From JAWXCM01 sp034408745 (GTDB lineage: Bacteria > Acidobacteriota > Terriglobia > Bryobacterales > Bryobacteraceae): a stretch of 64,000 nucleotides of DNA. The position numbers were made by a program, and so were the translations under genes. The notes beneath the pieces are model-generated. The model was given only the letters and a program-made list of their open reading frames with translations. It was not told the origin of the DNA and made no database searches. The stretch lies in assembly GCA_034408745.1 (NCBI GenBank), contig JAWXCM010000206.1, positions 1-64,000 of the forward strand. Reading direction: 5' to 3'. How positions within the stretch are numbered: the stretch's first letter is position 1; every line of letters starts with the position of its first letter. Positions 1 through 7,180 of this stretch are shown here, one piece after another.

Positions 1-53
1 CAATTCAACCGCGAATGTAGTGTAGACTCGGCCATCGCCTGAACCTATTTTCA

Positions 54-615
54 ATGGCTTGGGCCATTCTTGACCGGTTTGGTGACGAACTTGGGTTAAG
101 CCTGGAGCAGATCCGGGTACTGCTGGATGCGACGGAGGACCTTCGATTCGCGGAACACGCGAGGGGAGGTTTACTGCTGGGTGGAGGAGACGCTGAATCA
201 GCACGGATACCGGAAGCAGGACCGGGAAGTGAAGGGAGTACTGCGGGCCTGTATCGGGAAGATGACGGGTCTCAGCCGGGCGCAATTAACGAGGCTAATC
301 GGTAAACATGCGATTCGCGGAGGTGAGAGAGAAGATTTACCGGCGCCGCCGCTTCACCACGCCATATACGCGAGCCGATAAAGAGCTTCTGGCGATGGTT
401 GACGAAGCGCACGAAACACTCAGTGGCGCGGCGACGCGGAAGATTCCGGAGTGGGAGTTTAGCGAGTACGGAAAGACCGGATTCGAGCGACTGGCCGAGA
501 TCTCGGTTTCGCATCTGTACCGTTTTCGGCAAAGCAAAACCTACCGGCAGCGCCGGGTCCATTTCACCAAAACCAGACCGGCGAAGGTATCGATTCAGGG
601 CGCTCCGCCGCGTCA
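54..615 (+). pseudogene. Decayed integrase-type transposase, N-terminal part only
   Basis: The three plus-strand frames together spell one protein. A piece with LSLEQIRVLLDATEDLRF lies in the first frame from 54. A piece with YCWVEETLNQHGYRK and KMTGLSRAQLTRLIGKH lies in a second frame to about 290. A piece with YTRADKELLAMVDEAHETLSG and SVSHLYRFRQSKTYR lies in a third frame from about 308. This order matches the N-terminal helix-turn-helix half of integrase-core (IS481-like) transposases common in Acidobacteria. At least two frameshifts separate the pieces. The similarity stops near 615, before the DDE catalytic core would begin, so the enzyme is dead and truncated. The family assignment is from recognition, not a search. 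Confidence 0.6.
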
Positions 616-644
616 AGTCCTCGCCGACCTTAACGGAGGTTTTC

Positions 645-803
645 GGTTGGATGCGGTTACTACCCTATTATGCCTGGGCGGGAGTCGGCGTCGAAGTTAA
701 TGCGACAGCTAAGACCGCGACGGCGGTTCTCTACGATTTCGGCTACGAAACGAGCCCGAACACTCCCATCACAATTCAGACCAGTGACGCAGTTCCCGAG
801 CCC
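645..803 (+). pseudogene. Fragment of a PEP-CTERM protein tail
   Basis: One frame reads YYAWAGVGVEVNA, then ATAVLYDFGYETSPNTPI, then SDAVPEPG. The last motif is the start of a PEP-CTERM sorting signal, and the preceding residues look like the end of a secreted PEP-CTERM protein. The sequence breaks off right after PEPG and runs into a receptor fragment encoded on the other strand, so the membrane helix and basic tail are missing. There is no start codon or upstream gene body. It is one tile of the mosaic of fragments at the left end of the window. Confidence 0.4.
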
Positions 804-1078
804 GGATTGCCCACTTGTCCGTTGGGAACGCCAAAATTCGGCGTGTTCATCAGATTAAACGCCTCCGCCCGGAACTGAACGCGAATTCCCTCGCGAACGC
901 GAAACGATTTGTACACCGCGAGGTCGAAGTTCACCTCGCCAGGTCCCTGAATCAGATTGCGTCCGGCATTTCCGTAAGTGAACTGAGCGTTTCGCACGAA
1001 GGCCGAGGTGTTGGACCAGCGGTCCAGGCCTCTCTGGCGACTGTCGAGACGCCAGCTGCCGACGATATCGGGAGGATC
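776..1078 (-). pseudogene. C-terminal fragment of an Oar-like TonB-dependent receptor
   Basis: The minus strand encodes WRLDSRQRGLDRWSNTSAF, FTYGNAGRNLIQGPGEVNFD and FRAEAFNLMNTPNFGVPNG. This is almost the same as the C-terminal 90 residues of the intact receptor at 2989-6243. The DNA of 804-1078 aligns without gaps to 3059-3333 at a constant offset of 2255 bases, with roughly one difference per ten bases. The final conserved strand ending in phenylalanine is replaced by unrelated sequence. The fragment is therefore a truncated paralogue or partial duplication, not a gene. Confidence 0.75.
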
Positions 1079-1213
1079 GACGTGATGGTGTTCACCGTGC
1101 CGGAGGCGGTGCCGTTTGGATGCCAGGCGCCGCTGCAGATCACGGCAGGCGGGCGACCGGCCAACACGATGGTGCTCGCGATTACGGCCGACGGCTCGGC
1201 GTGCCAGAACTGA
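1060..1213 (+). pseudogene. Fragment of a TIGR03437-type C-terminal domain
   Basis: The plus strand reads RIDVMVFTVPEAVPFGCQA, then PLQITAGGRPANTMVLAITA, ending DGSACQN and a stop. This is the typical closing segment of the TIGR03437 domain found at the end of many secreted Bryobacterales proteins: a 'VP.G.P.GC..P' strand followed by 'SNT..LAI..DG..C'. The rest of the domain is missing, because the sequence to the left is the inverted receptor fragment. It has no start codon and no gene body. Confidence 0.5.
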
Positions 1214-2063
1214 CGGCTCTTAGAGCGAGGGTTCCGGAACGGGCGGTCCGAAGAGATCGGCGACCAGGATGGAGGCTCCGGCGGGGGCTTCGGCGGGCGT
1301 GACGAGTTCCCGGTCGCTTTTCATCCCGCATCCAATCGATCAGTTCATGTTCGTGGCACGCCGAGTCGCCGCGAAAGTAATACTCGTTCACGGTTGAAGG
1401 CAGGGACGCGAAGGCCGCTTTCGCTACCGGAAGACCCTGATACGCTGCCGGTACGTTACCATCTCGAAACTCGTCGGCCAACACCAGGTTCATTTCCGCC
1501 CAAACCGCCAGCATCGGTTGGTAGCAGCGCTCCCCCTCATAGCCGCGCGCGCCTCCCGCTTAGCGGCTCTCGATGATCGTGGCATCCTGATCCACGGTCG
1601 CGATCCTCTGTTCCGGACATCGCCGCCCCACTTCCCGCACTATCTCGCGATTGACCAGCCCCCTGGCGTCGTCAATGCGGCTCTCATCATGAAACTCTTA
1701 CAGGAAATTCCGCGACGCCCCTGGCGAAGGCAGTTCATGTCCCAACATGGATGCCAGTCCAGCGTCGGCGCGCAACTGGTCGAAGTCGTCCAGACAGTCT
1801 CCGCTCACGCCGTTCAACACCACGAGGCTTTCCACGAACGTGGCCTCGTCAAAGCCGCGATCCCGCTTCCTGATGTGAATGTGGCGCGCCACGCTCTGCG
1901 CGACGCCGAGCGATCGCAGCGTCTGAATCAGCACCGGCACTCCGCCGCAGGAGGTCAGCCGCTCCGCAGCCTGTTCAGGATCGATCTCAAAGAGAAACTC
2001 GCCTTCGGCAGGGGATGGTTTTGAACGCTTCAGCACTGATTTAAGCATGCCCTGCTGAAACAC
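1182..2063 (-). pseudogene. Decayed IS1380-like DDE transposase
   Basis: The N-terminal part (1698-2063) contains GGVPVLIQTLRSLGVAQSV, RGFDEATFVESLVVLNGVSG and DQLRADAGLASMLGHELPSP. A middle piece near 1560-1620, in another frame, reads RIATVDQDATIIESR and carries a DDE aspartate. A third piece (1182-1514) contains VLADEFRDGNVPA and STVNEYYFRGDSACHEHEL. The order and spacing are those of IS1380-group transposases. Frameshifts, including an apparent one-base loss near 1535, and loss of the C-terminal third make it inactive. Terminal inverted repeats were not identified. Confidence 0.6.
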
Positions 2064-2240
2064 CCTCAGGTGATTTTGTTCTCATTAACATTTGTTCCAC
2101 CCGCCGCCTTCAAACACACGCCAGGCGGGCTTTCTATTCACAACAAGCCTCACCTTTTCCAAATCGGTCTTCCTTACCGGCGGATCAGGGGGCGTCATCC
2201 CGGCTTGACATCCTGATGCTTGCCATGTGAGCATCTGGAT

Positions 2241-2489
2241 GTGAGAACCACTCTGACCATTGATGGCGATGTGGCCAGCCTGCTCCAGCAGGAAATGCGC
2301 CGGTCGGGTGCCACGCTGAAGGATACTGTCAACAAAGCGCTTCGGGCGGGACTCCTCGCCGCCAACAGACCCGCACAGCCAAAGCCTTACGTCATCAGGC
2401 CGAGGGTATTGGGACTACCCCCCGGCCTTTCCTACGACAACGTCGCGGAACTCCTCGAACAGATTGAGGGCGTCGCCGGTCACAAATGA
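2241..2489 (+). CDS. vapB: VapB-type antitoxin
   Basis: This 82-residue protein is the presumed antitoxin that binds and neutralises the neighbouring VapC nuclease and represses the operon. The N-terminus RTTLTIDGDVASLLQQEMR is a ribbon-helix-helix-type VapB beginning, and the KDTVNKALRAGLLA segment fits its second helix. The C-terminal third is proline-rich and ends LLEQIEGVAGHK, which would be the toxin-binding tail. A GTG start at 2241 is chosen because family members begin directly with the RTTLTID strand; a TTG at 2220 would add seven residues without visible homology. The stop overlaps the vapC start (ATGA). Confidence 0.75.
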   Translation: MRTTLTIDGDVASLLQQEMRRSGATLKDTVNKALRAGLLAANRPAQPKPYVIRPRVLGLPPGLSYDNVAELLEQIEGVAGHK

Positions 2490-2959
2490 TCGTCCTCGAC
2501 GCAAACATCCTGTTGTGCGCCTGGGATGCGTCGGCTTCTCTCCATGAAGCGGCGCGCAACTGGGTGGAGCTCACCTTCTCTGGCGGCGAACTCATCGGGA
2601 TTCCATGGCAGACAGCCGGAGCTTTTCTGCGCGTCACTACCAACGCAAGGCTCCCCGGTGACCGGCTGTCGATTCAGGAGGCGGTAGAAATTCTGGATGG
2701 CTGGGTCGGTCATCCGAACATATTGATGCTCGGCCCCGGCGTGAACCACTGGCGATCATTGCGTCCGGCACTGTTGACAGGCCAGGCGGCGGGTCCACTC
2801 GCCACTGATGCTCAACTCGCTGCACTGACCATGGAACACGGCGGCGTTCTGCATACCACTGACCGCGATTTCACCAGATTTCCGGGCCTGCGGTGGACCA
2901 ATCCCCTCGCGTTAAACCCGGACAGACCAGACAGCCCCCATACTGAGCCGCGACCGTAA
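2486..2959 (+). CDS. vapC: VapC-type PIN-domain ribonuclease toxin
   Basis: A 157-residue PIN-domain protein, by family a Mg-dependent endoribonuclease toxin that cleaves RNA such as tRNA or rRNA loops. Visible motifs are the first acidic strand MIVLDANILL (Asp5), the IPWQTAGAFLRVTTN segment typical of this VapC subgroup, and the C-terminal TDAQLAALTMEHGGVLHTTD followed by RDFTRFPGLRWTNPL, which supplies the later acidic residues. It overlaps the antitoxin gene by four bases, so the two should be co-translated. The last 15 residues are proline-rich and probably not part of the fold. It sits between transposase debris and a receptor gene. Confidence 0.85.
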   Translation: MIVLDANILLCAWDASASLHEAARNWVELTFSGGELIGIPWQTAGAFLRVTTNARLPGDRLSIQEAVEILDGWVGHPNILMLGPGVNHWRSLRPALLTGQAAGPLATDAQLAALTMEHGGVLHTTDRDFTRFPGLRWTNPLALNPDRPDSPHTEPRP

Positions 2960-2988
2960 CAAGGAGCCGGTCCTCGCGGGGTAAAGCG

Positions 2989-5900
2989 TCAGAAGATCAC
3001 TTTCACGCCGAACTGCAGATTTCGCGGACGCGACGCGGCGCCGATAGTGCCGAAGTTGGGATTGCCCACTTGTCCGTTGGGAACTCCAAAATTCGGCGTA
3101 TTCATCAGATTAAAAGCCTCCGCCCGAAACTGAACGCGGATTCCCTCGCGAACGCGAAACGATTTGTACACCGCGAGGTCGAAGTTCACCTCGCCCGGTC
3201 CCTGAATCAGATTGCGTCCCGCATTTCCGTAGGTGAACGGAGCGTTTCGCGCGAAAGCCGAGGTGTTGAACCAGTGGTCCAGGCCTCTCTGGCTGCTGTC
3301 GAGACGCCAGTTGCCTGCGACATCGGGCCGATCGGGGTTGCCCGTGTTCGACGGGTTGCCCTGGACGCTCAGACTCAGCAGTCTTCCGGTGGACAGCGTG
3401 GTGATGCCGCCAAGGGACCAGCCGCCGAACACGCCGTCCGCAATGGCCCCCACTCCGCTCATCAGTTTCTTGCCCCGGCCAAACGGCAGATCGTAGTTGT
3501 AGCTGGCCACAAAGCGGTGCCCGCGATGCTCATCCGCCAGTGATCGCTCCGCCCGGTAATTCAGGGGGTCCTGAGGCAGCGAGTTGGAGACGCCGCCCGC
3601 CGCCGATTCGCCCCGGCCATCGCTGATGGCCTTCGACCACATGTACGAACCAAGCAAGCCAATTCCTGAGGAGAATCGCTTCTCGATCTTCGTCTGAAGG
3701 GAGTGGAAGTTGGAGTTCGACGTGGCTTCGTGGCGGAACGTGTTCGCCAGCGGTCCCACCAGTACGTTGTCTCCCGGCACCAACACCGACGTATACCTCC
3801 TGCGCGGGTTCAGGTTGCCAGGCCCCGGGAGCGCGTAGTTGCCCTCCGTGCGCCGCATCAGCTTGTTGGCCTTGTTCGCGAAATAGCCAATCTCAAACAC
3901 CGTCTGGCCCGGCAGTTGCCTCTGGATATTCACGTTCCACTGCTGCGAGTAGCCGTTGCGCATGTCGCGCTGGTAGGATGACGTTCCGATGTTGGTGGCA
4001 TTCCTCGGATTCACCGTGCCGGGCGGGATTCCATCGCCCAGCCTGAGGGTGGGCGTGATGCGGTCTGTATCGATCTGCGCCCGGTACTGGAAGGGAGGGT
4101 TGGTCTGCAGATACTGTGCTCCACCCATGCCTTCATACTGCGAGTAGTAAACCCCATAGCCGCCACGAACCACCGTCATCGGGTTGACCGAGTAAGCGAA
4201 GCCGAAGCGAGGGGCGAAGTCGTTCCTGTCGGGCGTGATGGTGGCGCGGTCGGCGCGGGATCCGTCGCGCGCCAACACCAGTTGCGCCCGCGCCGGGTTG
4301 GTGTCGATATCGAAGTTCGACCACAGATTCCGCGTCTCCACCCACGGCATGCGGAGGTCATAACGAAGGCCGAGGTTCAGCGTCAGCCGCGACGTGACGC
4401 GCCATTCGTCCTGCACGTAGAAGCCATACCAGGGAGCCCTCTGGTTCATGTATGAGGGCGTGGACAACTGCGCCTGAAACGGGAATCCGAGCAGCAGATC
4501 CGCCACCGCATTGCCTTCCCGTGTGGTCAGCGTGTTGCGGGTGAAGCTGCCGTCGAAACTGAAGACGCCCAGGGCCTGATTGGGATTGGCCAGGTGGCTC
4601 TGCAGCCAGCTCAAATTCGCGCCGGTTTTCAGGCTGTGCCTGCCCTTCAGCCACGTCAGATCGGAGATCGCCTGGCGGTTCTGCGAGTCCGCCCTGTTGG
4701 GCAACGTGGATCCCAGCCCGATCGCCGTATAGCCGGTGATGCCGATGTTCGCCATTCCCGCGGTGAACTGGTCCACGCCCCTGATCCCGAGCTGGGCGTT
4801 GAGCGAACGGTCCACCTCAGGTGGCGGAGTGATGTTGGTCAACAGGGCGTTCCAGGAAATCTTGGAAGACAACACTACCGTCGGCGCGATGACGTAGTTG
4901 TACCCCAGCATCACGTTGTATCCGGTGGTGGAGATGTCGCGGGCGTTGGCTCCACCATAGGCCGGGGCGGGGAGATCTGCCGACGAGGGCTCGTAGTCCT
5001 TCTGATAGCTGTAGCGGCCGGTCAGCGTGTGGAAGCTGTTGATCGCATGGTCAATCTTGATGTCCCAGCGGTCCCGGTTGGTGGCGTCGGCCGGGTTGTA
5101 CAGGAAGTTGCGCGTCAGGTCCGGCTTGTTGGGGGCGGGGTACAGGCTCGCCAGCCGGGCACCCACGGGGTCGAATCGCGTGCTGGGGATGATGTTCCCG
5201 GGGAACAGTTGCCGGGTTCGAGTGGTCGCGTTGTAACTGGCCGGATCGTAAATCTGAGCGGAGGGCAGCAACTCAGCGAAGTTGCCCCGAACCATCTGCT
5301 GGGTCGGAATCGTGTTGTTCACCGTGCGGGATTCGCGGATTTTCAGCCACTCATAATCCGCGAAAAAGAAGGTCTTGTTCCGCACAATGGGGCCGCCCAC
5401 GGCGAAGCCATACTGGTTGCGCTTGAACGGTGGTCTCGGCTGATTCGGCAGGTCGAAGAAGTTCTTTGCGTCCAGTTTTTCGTTGCGCAGGAACTCATAC
5501 ACCGAACCGTGCAGAGCGTTGGTCCCGGACTTCAGGCTGACGCTGACCACTGCGCCCGTGGCACGGCTGTACTCGGCGGAGAAGGCGTTGGTGAGTACCT
5601 TGAACTCCTGGATGGCATCGACGTTGGGCTTGACGGCTTCGCCCTGGCGCCCCTGGGCCGCAATCTGGGCATTATTGTTATCCACGCCATCCAGCAGGTA
5701 ATTGTTCTGCGAGGCGCGCATTCCGCTGCCTGAGAAGCCTTCCGTGCGGGCTCCGGGCGCGGGCTGGTTGACGCCCCCGGAAAGCAGAGCCAACTGAATG
5801 TAATCGCGCCCGTTCAGCGGCATATCCACGATCTTCTTGTTGTCGATGACCTGCCCCTGAGTGGCCTCGGTGACATTCAGCAGAGGCGCAGTGGTGGTGA

Positions 5901-6243
5901 TCTCGATCTCCTGCGTCACAGCCCCCAGTTCGAGGTTGAAATCGGCAACAACCGTCTGCTGGATCTGGAGGACAATACCGTCCCTCACGGCCCGCTTAAA
6001 TCCTTCGCTCGTCACCGCCACCCGCCAGGTGCCGATGCGCAGCGGCAGGGATTCGTAGCTCCCGTCCCCCCGAACCGTCGTTTCCGAGCTCCGCCCGGTT
6101 TCCTTGCTGGTGAGAGAGACTTTCGCATTCGGCACCACGGCGCCGCTCTGGTCTCTGACGCTGCCAATGATTCGTGCGGTTTCCACCTGCGCCGCCAGAG
6201 GCGCGAGGCAGAGAAGGAAGACGAACGCAGTCCGAACATTCAT
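2989..6243 (-). CDS. Oar-like TonB-dependent receptor with carboxypeptidase-regulatory domain
   Basis: A 1084-residue outer-membrane protein of the large Acidobacteria receptor family. The start at 6243 is chosen because it opens a clean signal peptide (MNVRTAFVFLLCLAPLAAQ) and has GAGGGG six bases upstream; an earlier in-frame start at 6315 adds non-signal sequence. Residues about 25-110 form a carboxypeptidase-regulatory-like beta-sandwich (GSVRDQSGAVVPNAKVSLT). A plug-like segment follows with DMPLNGRDYIQLALLSGG and NNYLLDGVDNNNAQIA. The rest is barrel strands ending in VKVIF with terminal Phe. The substrate cannot be read from the sequence. A nearly identical C-terminal fragment lies at 776-1078. 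Confidence 0.9.
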   Translation of the reverse strand: MNVRTAFVFLLCLAPLAAQVETARIIGSVRDQSGAVVPNAKVSLTSKETGRSSETTVRGDGSYESLPLRIGTWRVAVTSEGFKRAVRDGIVLQIQQTVVADFNLELGAVTQEIEITTTAPLLNVTEATQGQVIDNKKIVDMPLNGRDYIQLALLSGGVNQPAPGARTEGFSGSGMRASQNNYLLDGVDNNNAQIAAQGRQGEAVKPNVDAIQEFKVLTNAFSAEYSRATGAVVSVSLKSGTNALHGSVYEFLRNEKLDAKNFFDLPNQPRPPFKRNQYGFAVGGPIVRNKTFFFADYEWLKIRESRTVNNTIPTQQMVRGNFAELLPSAQIYDPASYNATTRTRQLFPGNIIPSTRFDPVGARLASLYPAPNKPDLTRNFLYNPADATNRDRWDIKIDHAINSFHTLTGRYSYQKDYEPSSADLPAPAYGGANARDISTTGYNVMLGYNYVIAPTVVLSSKISWNALLTNITPPPEVDRSLNAQLGIRGVDQFTAGMANIGITGYTAIGLGSTLPNRADSQNRQAISDLTWLKGRHSLKTGANLSWLQSHLANPNQALGVFSFDGSFTRNTLTTREGNAVADLLLGFPFQAQLSTPSYMNQRAPWYGFYVQDEWRVTSRLTLNLGLRYDLRMPWVETRNLWSNFDIDTNPARAQLVLARDGSRADRATITPDRNDFAPRFGFAYSVNPMTVVRGGYGVYYSQYEGMGGAQYLQTNPPFQYRAQIDTDRITPTLRLGDGIPPGTVNPRNATNIGTSSYQRDMRNGYSQQWNVNIQRQLPGQTVFEIGYFANKANKLMRRTEGNYALPGPGNLNPRRRYTSVLVPGDNVLVGPLANTFRHEATSNSNFHSLQTKIEKRFSSGIGLLGSYMWSKAISDGRGESAAGGVSNSLPQDPLNYRAERSLADEHRGHRFVASYNYDLPFGRGKKLMSGVGAIADGVFGGWSLGGITTLSTGRLLSLSVQGNPSNTGNPDRPDVAGNWRLDSSQRGLDHWFNTSAFARNAPFTYGNAGRNLIQGPGEVNFDLAVYKSFRVREGIRVQFRAEAFNLMNTPNFGVPNGQVGNPNFGTIGAASRPRNLQFGVKVIF

Positions 6244-6306
6244 GAAGCACCCCTCGCTACGGCGAATTGTACACCGGCGGGGCACAGCCCTGCTCGTGCT
6301 GACGGC

Positions 6307-6843
6307 TATGATCACCTAACGGCAGCCCATGCGGACCGCTGCCCGGCCGATCTCGTCGATCTCAGCCGTTTGCGGGCTGGCGATCTCGACGACTTACTGG
6401 CTGAGGAGCAACTTACGTGGCGCTCCACGCTGACGTGGGATTTCTCCGCGTCCGCCGAACTGGTCAGGCGCTATCTCGCCATCCGCGGACTCACCGGATG
6501 CGCTCTGGTCGACAACGGTCGCGTGCTCGGCTATTGCTACTACGTCGTGGAGGATCGCAAAGGCATCATCGGCGACCTCTTCGTGCGCCGCGACCGCGAT
6601 TCCGCCTTCAACGAAGACCGCATCCTGACCTCCGTCCTCCATACCCTGATCTCCACGCCGGGCGTTGAGCGCATCGAAGCCCAGTTAATGATGATGCACG
6701 GGCCCTTTGAACGTGCTCTCCCCATGGCGCGATTCGGAGCCTTTTCCCTCCGCCAGCTGATGATCGCCGTATCACCGGGGCGGCGAGCCCGTGCGAGCCT
6801 CCGGGAAGCTGCGTGCCGGGGACGTCGCGATCAGTATGGATGA
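6307..6843 (+). pseudogene. GNAT acetyltransferase remnant, C-terminally scrambled
   Basis: The frame encodes AGDLDDLLAEEQLTWRSTLT, then WDFSASAELVRRYLAIRGL, CALVDNGRVLGYCYYVVEDR and KGIIGDLFVRRD. This is the N-terminal half of a GNAT-type N-acetyltransferase seen in Acidobacteria. There is no in-frame ATG; the first possible start is a TTG at 6370, although family-like sequence (ADLVDLSRL) continues upstream of it. After about 6750 the sequence becomes arginine-rich and unlike the family, and the second half of the usual protein is absent. I read it as a truncated, probably non-functional copy. A short functional protein using the TTG start cannot be excluded. Confidence 0.5.
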
Positions 6844-7180
6844 TCTGCTCGGCAACCTCGGCACTTCTGATTAGCGAACCGGAATGATGGCCGTGGCCAG
6901 AATACATGAGGATCGCCGGCCTGCGCGGTTCCCAGGTATACGCACTTCCCGCAGTCGGGCTTCCAGCCCGTTCGTCAAGGCAATACGGGGTGCCGCTTTT
7001 CAGTGTCGCTGATCGCTCGCTGCTCGAGCTGTATAGCGACAACGACTGGATATCTGGCGAGCCAGCCCGGGCGCTGTCCTTTGCCGCAACCGCATTTTAT
7101 TCTGTCTGAAATTGTGTTTTATCGATTCTGCTTGTCCGGCTGTTGGAAATAGACCGGAAATGACGAAACTCGCGACGGAG
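6844..7180. other. Intergenic region without a recognisable gene
   Basis: This stretch separates the GNAT remnant from the end of the kinase cluster. Short frames exist on both strands but show no family resemblance or ribosome-binding site. I see no strong hairpin with a T-run that would terminate the kinase operon arriving from the right. Confidence 0.5.
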
